Below, piece after piece: positions 1-7,287 of a stretch of 64,000 nucleotides of DNA. The translations under genes were made by a program, and so were the position numbers. The stretch's first letter is position 1, and each line of letters begins with the position of its first letter. Origin of the DNA: Paenibacillus tianmuensis (GTDB taxonomy: Bacteria; Bacillota; Bacilli; Paenibacillales; NBRC-103111); the NCBI RefSeq assembly GCF_900100345.1, contig NZ_FMTT01000009.1:1-64000 (forward strand), written 5' to 3'. The notes beneath the pieces are model-generated. The model saw only the letters and a list, made by a program, of their open reading frames with translations, made no database searches and was not told the DNA's origin.

Positions 1-29
1 ACTTCTTCTAATTTTTGTGCGTTTTCCAT
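1..29 (-). CDS. 5' end of a divergent gene (partial)
   Basis: On the minus strand an ATG at 29 opens a frame reading MENAQKLEEV to the window edge, with a GGGA ribosome-binding site 7 nt upstream. A second in-frame ATG lies at 35. The gene is transcribed away from the MFS exporter, and such exporters often have a divergent regulator, but ten codons are too few to assign a family. Confidence 0.35.
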
Positions 30-61
30 CTTCATTCCCTGCCTGTCTGTTCATGTTTCAT

Positions 62-78
62 TACTTATTCGACAAGTA
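62..78. promoter_or_regulatory. inverted repeat in divergent promoter region
   Basis: TACTT-N7-AAGTA lies between the partial leftward gene and the MFS gene, where an operator for a divergent regulator would be expected. It resembles the GntR boxes further along (ACTTGTCGACAAGT) but has one extra central base, so it may be a different regulator's site. No convincing -35/-10 pair was found here. Confidence 0.25.
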
Positions 79-181
79 GGTATGAATTTCCTTACCATAG
101 ATTTCTAAGGTCTTTAGTTCAACTTATATAGTATAAACAAGACAATACCGTTCTGTTTAACGAGATATCGGAGGGATGAGG

Positions 182-1399
182 ATGAACGAACGAGAAAAGC
201 GTTCGCTATTATTGGTCGGCGCGGGAATCGCTTCTCTTTTTATCGCAATGGGTGTCGGGCGGTTCGCATATACGCCGATTCTTCCGCTAATGCTGAAGCA
301 GCAGCTGTTTACAGAGGCGGGCGCGGGCGCGCTGGCATCGTCGAATTATGCGGGTTACTTGGCCGGCGCGATTATGACCGCCTTGAGAGCCCGAAAGGAG
401 AGCAGATTAAGCAGGCTGAAGCTCGCGCTCGTCGTCAGCGTGGCGATGACGGCATGGATGGGGGTCGCGGATAACTATGCGTTGTGGCTTGCGCTGCGCT
501 TCGTCTCCGGCTTCGCAAGCGCCGTGATCTTCGTCTACGTTTCCGGATTGGTTATGGACGGATTGGCGGGGCTGTCGAAGTCTCATCATGCGGTGGGGCT
601 CTTTTACAGCGGCGTTGGCCTTGGCATTACCGCGACCGGCTTTGCGGTTCCGTGGCTGGATGTGCAGTACGGCTGGCGCGGCACGTGGCTTGGCATGGCG
701 CTTGTATGCGCCGTTTTGCTGGCGCTGGCGTGGACGAAACTCCGGGAACCGACGGATTCAGCGGCTACGGGGGCCCGTACCGGTTCATCCGTCCCCGAGG
801 ACCGCAGCTCGCTGACAAGCTTCAAAATCCGGCTGTTGATCGTCTACGGGCTGGAAGGGCTCGGCTACATTGTAACCGGTACGTTTCTGGTCGCTTACGT
901 GCAGCAGCTTCCGGCGATGCAGTCTTTTTCAGCCTGGATCTGGATGTTGGTCGGCGCGACGGCCATTCCTTCCTGCTGGCTGTGGTCCCTGCTCGCGGGC
1001 CGGCTCGGCAGCAGGTCGGCTTTATTCGCGGCCTTGGCGCTCCAAGCGGCCGGGATCGCGCTTCCCGTCGTTTATCCGGCCTGGCCGGGCGTACTGCTGG
1101 GAGCCGTGTTGTTCGGCTTGACGTTCATGGGCGTCACGACGCTGACCATCTCGTGGACGCGGCAGCGGATGCCGGCCGATGCCGGAAGATTTGTCGGCGT
1201 TCTCACCGCCGTTTACGGCGCCGGGCAGGTGATCGGTCCGATTGTTGCAGGCTGGATGGTATCGGGCACAGGGAACTACCAAGGGGCGCTAATCGGCGCA
1301 GCCTCGATCGTGTGCGCCGGAGCGCTCGCCACGATCTTTCCAGCCGGACGGAAAGGCGCTTTCGCAAAGACAGCCCGAACGTCGGGAGCCAAACGGTAA
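182..1399 (+). CDS. MFS transporter (YbfB/YjiJ-type)
   Basis: Predicted 405-residue major facilitator superfamily membrane transporter. The hydrophobicity pattern fits about twelve membrane helices. The N-terminal segment reads GVGRFAYTPILPLM, which resembles the YbfB/YjiJ group of uncharacterised MFS proteins, followed by the usual short charged loop (RARKESRLSR) between early helices. ATG 182 is preferred to ATG 176, because GGAGGG (170-175) then sits 6 nt upstream instead of touching the start. The gene stands alone and is divergent from a partial gene at the left edge, which could be its regulator. The substrate cannot be deduced. Confidence 0.8.
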   Translation: MNEREKRSLLLVGAGIASLFIAMGVGRFAYTPILPLMLKQQLFTEAGAGALASSNYAGYLAGAIMTALRARKESRLSRLKLALVVSVAMTAWMGVADNYALWLALRFVSGFASAVIFVYVSGLVMDGLAGLSKSHHAVGLFYSGVGLGITATGFAVPWLDVQYGWRGTWLGMALVCAVLLALAWTKLREPTDSAATGARTGSSVPEDRSSLTSFKIRLLIVYGLEGLGYIVTGTFLVAYVQQLPAMQSFSAWIWMLVGATAIPSCWLWSLLAGRLGSRSALFAALALQAAGIALPVVYPAWPGVLLGAVLFGLTFMGVTTLTISWTRQRMPADAGRFVGVLTAVYGAGQVIGPIVAGWMVSGTGNYQGALIGAASIVCAGALATIFPAGRKGAFAKTARTSGAKR

Positions 1400-1466
1400 C
1401 ATGTACCATTTGATCATCGGATTCTCAGCGAATCTCCGGGAACGAGCCGTTAAACGGGACATCGTC

Positions 1467-1499
1467 AGCCGGGGAACCGCGGGGAATCCGGTCTTTTTT
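1467..1499 (+). terminator. weak terminator-like hairpin
   Basis: A CCGG/CCGG-based imperfect stem is followed by a run of seven T about 90 nt after the MFS stop. The stem is short and interrupted, so this is tentative. The T run lies just before the SigW-type promoter. Confidence 0.3.
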
Positions 1500-1504
1500 T
1501 GCTG

Positions 1505-1530
1505 CGAAACAAAAAAGTCCCTTTCACGTA
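1505..1530 (+). promoter_or_regulatory. SigW-type (ECF) promoter of sigW
   Basis: CGAAAC (1505-1510), a 16-nt spacer, then CGTA (1527-1530). The known B. subtilis SigW consensus is TGAAAC-N16-CGTA, so only the first base differs and the spacing is exact. It implies autoregulation of the downstream sigma factor, with a leader of about 140 nt. Confidence 0.65.
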
Positions 1531-1678
1531 TAATTGAACGACATAAGTCGGCTGGTCAAGGCTAAAAACTTCTATGTACCTCGAAGTCAAAATTTGATAT
1601 GCTGATAGAATTGTGTCCCGGGCTGCAACATTTCGCCCCACGCACTCGTTTATAAGGTTGCAAGAGAGGGGGATCCCA

Positions 1679-2236
1679 GTGGTAGCGCCTGAAGTTATCA
1701 AGGCTGCCCAGTCGGGCGATCGCGACGCTCTAATTACCCTATTGCGCGAAATTGAAAACCACGTCTACCGTACCGCTTATTACATTTTGAACAATGAGCA
1801 GGATGCGATGGACGCGGCTCAGGAAGCGTTAATCCGAATTTATACAAAGATCAACTCCTACGAAGAAAAGGCACAGTTTAAAACGTGGGTGCAGCGCATC
1901 GTGACCAACTTGTGCATCGATAAATTCCGCCGGGCCAAGCCTACGGTTTCGATCGAGCAGCACGATTTGAGCTTTACCGACCATAAAACGGTGGAAGACG
2001 AAGTGATGTCTACGTATATTGCTCAGGACATCCGAGATGCAATTTACAAGCTCCCCGAGCACCATCGGTCCGTTGTGGTGCTTCGATACTTGCAGGATTT
2101 TTCCTATAATGAAATAGCGGAATCGCTTGATTTGCCGATTAACACGGTGAAATCTTATTTGTTCCGGGCAAGACAGCAGCTCCAAACCATCCTGAGGGAG
2201 TACAAAAAGCCAAGCGGAGACGCGGTTCGAGGGTAA
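1679..2236 (+). CDS. sigW: ECF RNA polymerase sigma factor, SigW-like
   Basis: Group 4 (ECF) sigma factor of 185 residues; B. subtilis SigW has 187. Region 2 is seen as DAMDAAQEALIRIYTKINSY followed by FKTWVQRIVTNLCIDKFRR. Region 4 helix-turn-helix is LPEHHRSVVVLRYLQDFSYNEIAESLDLPINTVKSY. The frame is open further upstream, but a GTG at 1679 follows a strong GAGAGGGGGA site and gives the family's normal length. The anti-sigma gene follows at once, and a SigW-type promoter lies upstream, so the pair probably forms an autoregulated cell-envelope stress switch. Assignment to SigW and not another ECF subgroup rests on similarity and the promoter. Confidence 0.85.
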   Translation: MVAPEVIKAAQSGDRDALITLLREIENHVYRTAYYILNNEQDAMDAAQEALIRIYTKINSYEEKAQFKTWVQRIVTNLCIDKFRRAKPTVSIEQHDLSFTDHKTVEDEVMSTYIAQDIRDAIYKLPEHHRSVVVLRYLQDFSYNEIAESLDLPINTVKSYLFRARQQLQTILREYKKPSGDAVRG

Positions 2237-2289
2237 GTGGGCAGCATGAAGAGGATATACGAATCGTTACGGAAAGGTAGTGTACGGGG

Positions 2290-3627
2290 ATGATGTGTCA
2301 AGAGGTGATCGAACTGATGCAGAGACACCTGGACCGGGATCTCGATGAAACGGAGTACGGCCGGATGCTTCAGCATCTGCAGCAGTGTCCGGATTGCACG
2401 GGATTGTTCGAACGTCTTGTTAATTTATCGAACGAGCTGGAGTGCTTGCCCAAGGTAACGCCGCCATTTAGCTTGGTCGACGCCATATTGCCGAAGCTGG
2501 AACAGCTTGAGGCGGCAGGAACCGCACCGGATGCCGCTTCCGGAAAGATAGAGCGCGAGACGGAAGCGCTGCGGGCAGCGGCCGCCGCCGATCCGTCGGA
2601 CGAACGTCCAGCCTGGGGAAGCTGGCGTAAAAATGTGCGGGAATGGATTTCCTTCCCCGTGTTCGGCGGCGTCGTAGCGGTCGGGCTCGTGCTTGGATTT
2701 TTCCTGTTCCAGAGCCAGCAGTCCAATCCCGAGTCGGATGCGGGAAGATTGCTGCTCTCGATGACGGATAAGAAAGCGGAAAGCGAGGGTCTGCCGGCGG
2801 CTGGCCAAGCGACTGAAGCGGTAAAAAGCAAGCCAGCGGCGCAGACGGGAGGCAAGGCGGAGCAGTCTCTTCCCGCTGGCGGCTCCGATAACAAAGCGGC
2901 CTCCCAGGAGCACAAGCCCCAAAATTCATCGGCAGGAAGCGGCGACACCAACAAAGAAGTTTCTGTTCAATCGAGAAGCTCCGATGCAGCGGATGCGGAC
3001 CGTAGCACAAGTCAAACGGCCGTACCGCGGCAGCAGACGCCCGGAGGCAAGACGGTGGAAACGGAGCAGCTCGTTCGGGAGAAGCAGCCGAAGGCTCCGG
3101 TAGAGAAACGCTTTAGTGCAGCGGTGCCTTCTCAGCAGCCTGCGTCTCCTCCGGGAGAGGACAAAGGGATTTCTCCAGAGAATGGCAATCACGAGCAAGC
3201 TAAGGGCTTCATCGCCTCGGAGCCGTCCCAGCCTTCGGAAGAAGCGGTAGCCTCTGAGTCGGCTGACACGGGCGAAGGAGCGACGGACAATCAGCCGCGG
3301 CCGGAAAGCACCGCTAAGAAGAATGGTGGCTCGTCTATGGGCATTTCCGCGAAGCCGGACTCGAAGCCCGCAGTTCACGAGCTTGCATCCCCGGACGAGA
3401 AGTATAAGGCATCGGTCCGGGAAGAGAAAATCGTTATTGTTGACAAAGACGGCAAAGAAGTGTATGCGTCCGGCTACAATTGGAAGGGTGCGGATCGCAT
3501 CGACCTTGTGGAATGGTCCGGCGATGGGAAATTGACGTACCGGGTCATGATGGCCGAACAGTCCAAGACGTTCATCATCGACCTCAAAGCCAAGACCGAA
3601 ACGGAAGTCAAGCCGAGCAAGCCATAA
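2290..3627 (+). CDS. anti-sigma factor with zinc-finger domain (RsiW-like)
   Basis: Predicted 445-residue single-pass membrane anti-sigma factor. The cytoplasmic N-terminus has the anti-sigma zinc motif HxxxCxxC (H29, C33, C36), which is expected to bind the partner sigma factor. One membrane helix lies at about residues 122-140. The outside part has about 230 residues of low-complexity, Ser/Pro/Glu/Lys-rich linker, then a compact C-terminal domain (about 365-440) with beta-propeller-like character (SPDEKYKASV, LVEWSGDGKLTYRV). It is much longer than B. subtilis RsiW (208 residues), so the sensing domain is lineage-specific. It follows sigW by 53 nt. Release by site-2 proteolysis is known for RsiW and only inferred here. 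Confidence 0.8.
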   Translation: MMCQEVIELMQRHLDRDLDETEYGRMLQHLQQCPDCTGLFERLVNLSNELECLPKVTPPFSLVDAILPKLEQLEAAGTAPDAASGKIERETEALRAAAAADPSDERPAWGSWRKNVREWISFPVFGGVVAVGLVLGFFLFQSQQSNPESDAGRLLLSMTDKKAESEGLPAAGQATEAVKSKPAAQTGGKAEQSLPAGGSDNKAASQEHKPQNSSAGSGDTNKEVSVQSRSSDAADADRSTSQTAVPRQQTPGGKTVETEQLVREKQPKAPVEKRFSAAVPSQQPASPPGEDKGISPENGNHEQAKGFIASEPSQPSEEAVASESADTGEGATDNQPRPESTAKKNGGSSMGISAKPDSKPAVHELASPDEKYKASVREEKIVIVDKDGKEVYASGYNWKGADRIDLVEWSGDGKLTYRVMMAEQSKTFIIDLKAKTETEVKPSKP

Positions 3628-3814
3628 CCGAAATCGGATTTTCAACAAATTCATGAAAGTTTAACATATTGGTAAAGGGAACTGTTGCACCCCACGGCGT
3701 CCATTCACGTATATATACAATAGATGAAGACGGAAGACGATTCACGTCGTATGACCATCTGCCAGCCGGTTTCTAGAGCCTGCCGGCAGGTGTTTATATA
3801 GATGCGTTTCGGAC

Positions 3815-3857
3815 AAAGGGATTAGGTCGGGCCTTAGGGCTTTGACGTAATCCCTTT
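3815..3857 (+). terminator. inverted repeat after anti-sigma gene
   Basis: AAAGGGATTA (3815-3824) pairs perfectly with TAATCCCTTT (3848-3857) across a 23-nt loop, just before holA. No long T run follows (GTTGTTGG), so it is a terminator candidate only. The rest of the 3628-3900 gap shows no gene that I can support. Confidence 0.4.
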
Positions 3858-3900
3858 GTTGTTGGTATCATGAAGGACGTAAGCAGAGCGGGAAGGAACG

Positions 3901-4932
3901 GTGGGCAGCACAATGGATTACAAAACGGCGATGAGGCACATCAACAAGGGGCAGTTTAAACCCGTATATATAGCCTATGGGGCGGAAAGCTATTTGATTC
4001 AGGAGCTGATTGCCCGGCTGACGGACAAGCTGATCGAGCCGGAGCATAAAGCGTTTGCCGTTTCGCGGTACGATCTGACGGAGACGCCGGTCGGTGTCGT
4101 CATCGAGGAGGCGGAAACGCTGCCTTTTATGGTACCGAGCAAGCTGGTCGTCGCGACGAATGCGCTTTTTCTGACAGGCGCCAAGGAAAGCGGCAAAGTG
4201 GAGCATTCACTCGAACGGCTTGCGAACTATTTGAAAGACCCGGCGGATTTCTCCATCATCGTCTTTACGGTCGAGGCGGACAAGCTGGACGAGCGCAAAA
4301 AGATCGTCAAGGCGCTGAAGGAAGCCGATGCGCTCGTCCCGTGCGCTATGCTGTCTGCAGACGAACTGACGGGATGGGTCAATCAGGAAGCGGGGAAAGC
4401 CGGGTTTTCGTTCGGTCCCGGGGTTGCGGAGCAGCTCATTCAGTACACGGGCACCAGCCTTCAGGCGCTCGTAAAGGAAGTGGAGAAATGCGCCCTCTAC
4501 GTCGGTCAGGGCGGGACGCTTCAAGCCGAAGATTTGGAGCAGCTCGTCACGAGGAGCATCGAGCAGAACATCTTTCTGCTGATTGAGCATATTGTTCAGG
4601 TCAAGCTGGATCAGGCATTTACGATGCTGAGCGAGCTCATCCGCCGCAAGGAGGAGCCGATCAAAATTGTGATGCTGATCGCCCGGCAGTTCCGAATCAT
4701 GTTCCAAGTGAAGGATTTAATGCAGCAGGGCTATTCACAGCAGCAAATCGCCGGTCAGCTCGGTCTCCATCCGTACGGCGTGAAGGTTGCGGCCGGTCAG
4801 GCGAACAAGTTTGAATTGAACCAGCTTGCTGACATTTTGCGGCAGCTGGCGGATCTCGATTACCGGATGAAGAGCGGGAAAATCGACAAGGTGCTGGGCT
4901 TGGAAATGTTTCTGCTGCGGCTGGCATCTTGA
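3901..4932 (+). CDS. holA: DNA polymerase III subunit delta
   Basis: Delta subunit of the clamp loader, which opens the beta sliding clamp for loading on DNA. The 343-residue product has the family's N-terminal pattern (FKPVYIAYGAESYLIQELI), a central AAA+-like fold without a Walker A, and a C-terminal helical domain (ELIRRKEEPIKIVMLIARQFR). Position next to rpsT matches B. subtilis yqeN. The GTG at 3901 has GGAAGG 4 nt upstream; an ATG at 3913 (MDYKTAM) is a credible alternative. Confidence 0.93.
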   Translation: MGSTMDYKTAMRHINKGQFKPVYIAYGAESYLIQELIARLTDKLIEPEHKAFAVSRYDLTETPVGVVIEEAETLPFMVPSKLVVATNALFLTGAKESGKVEHSLERLANYLKDPADFSIIVFTVEADKLDERKKIVKALKEADALVPCAMLSADELTGWVNQEAGKAGFSFGPGVAEQLIQYTGTSLQALVKEVEKCALYVGQGGTLQAEDLEQLVTRSIEQNIFLLIEHIVQVKLDQAFTMLSELIRRKEEPIKIVMLIARQFRIMFQVKDLMQQGYSQQQIAGQLGLHPYGVKVAAGQANKFELNQLADILRQLADLDYRMKSGKIDKVLGLEMFLLRLAS

Positions 4933-4944
4933 GGATATAATTGG

Positions 4945-4984
4945 AGAGCATGATCGTTCCGGGAAGGGACGGCATGCTCTTTTA
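4945..4984. terminator. terminator between holA and convergent kinase gene
   Basis: AGAGCATG (4945-4952) pairs with CATGCTCT (4973-4980), followed by TTTTA. It ends holA transcription and overlaps the 3' end of the convergent gene, so it may act from both sides. Confidence 0.75.
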
Positions 4985-5473
4985 CTTAACAAAACTCAAG
5001 TCTTTATTATCATATAATCGAATTACTTTGTGTTGATATAACTGCAGCTTGGATTCAAAGCTTACTCTGTTGCTTTCAAAATCCCGCGTCCATTTATACA
5101 TCATCTTTAACATCGTAAGATCCGATTTATAATGGCACTTTTCAATCCCCAGCTTTTGCTTAAGAAACCGGGTAACTATTCGGATTCTGCGTTTCCATAG
5201 CGGCGTATCGAGAAAAATAATGGTGTCCGCCATGTCAAATAAACATTGATACGATTCCCGGTCCGTTCCTTCGAATATCCAAGCTCCGTTTTTATCGATA
5301 TCCATAATAACCTCGACCTGCTCATCCGCTGTACGTTTATACCGCCTGGTCGGCGTTTGATGATGAACGATATCATCCAACTCATACCAAGGGACATTCA
5401 TCTTTTGGGATAACCGCTTTGCCAAGGTTGTCTTACCGCTAGCTACAATGCCAATGATAAGGACCTTTTTCAT
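4982..5473 (-). CDS. P-loop kinase, adenylate-kinase/FlaR-like
   Basis: 163-residue P-loop NTPase with Walker A GIVASGKTTLAK at residues 8-19 and a short lid-like region (RRYKRTADEQ). It resembles the small adenylate-kinase-like proteins often annotated as topology modulation protein FlaR; the true substrate is unknown. The minus-strand start ATG 5473 has AAGGAG 5 nt upstream. The gene lies between holA and rpsT, which are adjacent in B. subtilis, and is visibly richer in A+T than its neighbours, so it was probably inserted. Its stop lies inside the holA terminator. Confidence 0.75.
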   Translation of the reverse strand: MKKVLIIGIVASGKTTLAKRLSQKMNVPWYELDDIVHHQTPTRRYKRTADEQVEVIMDIDKNGAWIFEGTDRESYQCLFDMADTIIFLDTPLWKRRIRIVTRFLKQKLGIEKCHYKSDLTMLKMMYKWTRDFESNRVSFESKLQLYQHKVIRLYDNKDLSFVK

Positions 5474-5493
5474 ATGATCTCCTTATTGTAAAT

Positions 5494-5530
5494 AAAAAAG
5501 ACCGACAGGACGAATGGCCTGAAGGTCTTT
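5494..5530 (-). terminator. rpsT terminator
   Basis: On the minus strand AAAGACC-TT-CAGG pairs with CCTG-TC-GGTCTTT and ends in a T run, 76 nt downstream of the rpsT stop. Confidence 0.85.
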
Positions 5531-5605
5531 CTTTATGCGTGTATGTTGTTGACAACGGGTACAGAAACAAAGTCTCGTACCTGCTGCAACGCCGCTAGAA
5601 GTACC

Positions 5606-5878
5606 TTACGATTGTGCGGAAAGCACGTTAAGTCTTTTCGCGAGGCGGGACTTTTTGCGGGCAGCGGCATTTTTATGGATTAATCCTTTGGTCACTGCTT
5701 TGTCCAACTTTTTGCTGGCAGCGATCAGAGCGGCTTTAGCCGTTTCCACGTTGGTGCCTGCGATTGCAGTTTCAGCTGTTTTTACAGCCGTGCGGAGCGC
5801 GGATTTGTGCGAAGCGTTGCGAAGACGGCGCTTCTCGCTTACTTTCACGCGTTTAATCGCGGATTTAATGTTTGGCAT
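5606..5878 (-). CDS. rpsT: 30S ribosomal protein S20
   Basis: Small basic 90-residue protein beginning [18 protein letters not shown], typical of S20, which binds 16S rRNA early in 30S assembly. The ATG at 5878 is used, because AGGAGGTG lies 7 nt upstream; the GTG at 5887 overlaps that site. Opposite orientation to holA and gpr is conserved in B. subtilis. It has its own terminator downstream. Confidence 0.97.
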   Translation of the reverse strand: MPNIKSAIKRVKVSEKRRLRNASHKSALRTAVKTAETAIAGTNVETAKAALIAASKKLDKAVTKGLIHKNAAARKKSRLAKRLNVLSAQS

Positions 5879-6002
5879 GACGTTCACCTCCTACCACAAC
5901 TTGCAAAAAAACATAGATCATGTTTTGTTGACAACTCTAGATATTCTAACATGGGCGATATGAAAATGCAATAGAAACGCCGGACCGAGCCTGTAAAACT
6001 TT

Positions 6003-6033
6003 TGCATAACGAATTTGGCTTTTTCACACAATA
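6003..6033 (+). promoter_or_regulatory. candidate SigG promoter of gpr
   Basis: TGCATA (6003-6008), 18-nt spacer, CACAATA (6027-6033). The forespore SigG consensus is close to TGAATA-N17/18-CATACTA, and gpr is known to be forespore-expressed in B. subtilis. One base differs in each core position set, so this is a good but unproven match. Confidence 0.5.
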
Positions 6034-6066
6034 ACGTGGCGAGCCAGAATGAAAGGAGACGAGAGC

Positions 6067-7065
6067 ATGGGATTGGATTTGAGCGCTTACTCCGTGCGGA
6101 CGGATCTCGCCCTTGAGGCGCACGATTTGGCATCGGCCGGCGGAATGACGATACCGGGCATTGAGCGGACGCAGTACGAGGAGGAAGGCGTCCGGGTCAG
6201 CGTGATCGATATTACTTCCCAGGAGGGCTCCCAGGCGGTCGGGAAGCTTCCGGGTCATTATATAACCTTGGACGTGCCGGCGCTGCGTCAAAAAGACAGC
6301 GATCTGCAGGACCGGGTAGCCACGATATTCGCCCAGGAGTTCGAGAAATTTCTGCACAAGCTGAATATCGGGCCGAAGGCGAGCGTACTGATCATCGGAC
6401 TCGGCAACTGGAACGTAACGCCCGATGCGCTGGGACCGATGGTCGTGGAGAACGTCATGGTGACCCGCCATTATTTCGAGCTGATGCCGGATCAGGTCAG
6501 TCCGGGCTATCGTCCGGTCAGCTCCGTGGCGCCGGGCGTGCTTGGGACGACCGGGATCGAAACGAGCCAAATCGTGGAGGGAATCGTGGAGCAGGCGAAG
6601 CCCGATCTGGTCATCGCCATCGACGCGCTTGCGTCCCGTTCGCTTGAGCGCGTCAACACAACGATCCAGATTGCGGATACGGGCATTCATCCCGGGTCGG
6701 GCATTGGCAACAAGCGCAGAGGCTTGACGCTGGATACGCTTGGAGTGCCTGTCATCGCCATCGGCGTGCCGACCGTCGTCTATGCGTCAACGATCGTGAA
6801 CAATGCGTTCGACATGATGCATAACCATTTCCGAAAGCAGACGACGAACACCGGACATATTCTCGGTCTTCTCGACAATATGCAGGAGCAGGAGCGGCTG
6901 CAGTTGGTGAAGGAAGTGCTGAACCCGCTCGGCCACGATCTGCTCGTCACACCGAAGGAAATCGACCAGTTCATCGAAGACATCGCCAATATGATTGCCA
7001 GCGGGCTGAATGCCGCGCTGCATGAGGCGGTCGATAAGAGCAACGTGTCTGCGTATACGCATTAA
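6067..7065 (+). CDS. gpr: germination protease GPR
   Basis: Spore protease that degrades small acid-soluble spore proteins at the start of germination; peptidase family A25. The product has 332 residues. The N-terminal SAYSVRTDLALEAHD corresponds to the propeptide/cleavage region of B. subtilis GPR. The core has LIIGLGNWNVTPDALGP and IDALASRSLERVNTTIQI, both typical of the family. ATG 6067 is chosen over 6049, because AAAGGAG lies 8 nt upstream. It stands alone, with a SigG-like promoter before it and a terminator after it. Confidence 0.95.
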   Translation: MGLDLSAYSVRTDLALEAHDLASAGGMTIPGIERTQYEEEGVRVSVIDITSQEGSQAVGKLPGHYITLDVPALRQKDSDLQDRVATIFAQEFEKFLHKLNIGPKASVLIIGLGNWNVTPDALGPMVVENVMVTRHYFELMPDQVSPGYRPVSSVAPGVLGTTGIETSQIVEGIVEQAKPDLVIAIDALASRSLERVNTTIQIADTGIHPGSGIGNKRRGLTLDTLGVPVIAIGVPTVVYASTIVNNAFDMMHNHFRKQTTNTGHILGLLDNMQEQERLQLVKEVLNPLGHDLLVTPKEIDQFIEDIANMIASGLNAALHEAVDKSNVSAYTH

Positions 7066-7075
7066 GCCGAACGAA

Positions 7076-7120
7076 CGTCCGGGCACGGCAGGATGACGAT
7101 CCTCCGCCCCGGACGCTTTT
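7076..7120 (+). terminator. gpr terminator
   Basis: CGTCCGGG (7076-7083) pairs with the CCCGGACG end of 7107-7115, followed by CTTTT, directly after the gpr stop. Confidence 0.85.
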
Positions 7121-7160
7121 GATTATGCCGGTAAATTTCCTTATGGCTATGATTTTCAGG

Positions 7161-7189
7161 TTCTATCTTCTAGCGCGGCTTCATAGAGT
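7161..7189 (+). promoter_or_regulatory. weak SigE-like promoter before spoIIP
   Basis: CATAGAGT (7182-7189) resembles the SigE -10 (CATACAxT). TTCTATC, 14 nt upstream, is a poor match to the SigE -35. spoIIP is known to be SigE-controlled in B. subtilis, so the position makes sense, but the -35 is weak. Confidence 0.3.
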
Positions 7190-7287
7190 AGGTAATAGAG
7201 AAGCGGGAATTCTGGCGGTAATAAAAGCGTCGGAAGGTGCCTGCTCAGCCGAAGATGCACCAGAAGCCGAACAAGGAGGAATAGATC

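Noticed and set aside
3660-3720. SigW-type promoter after the anti-sigma gene
   Set aside because: GGAAC and CGTA are present, but the spacer is about 25 nt and not 16-17.
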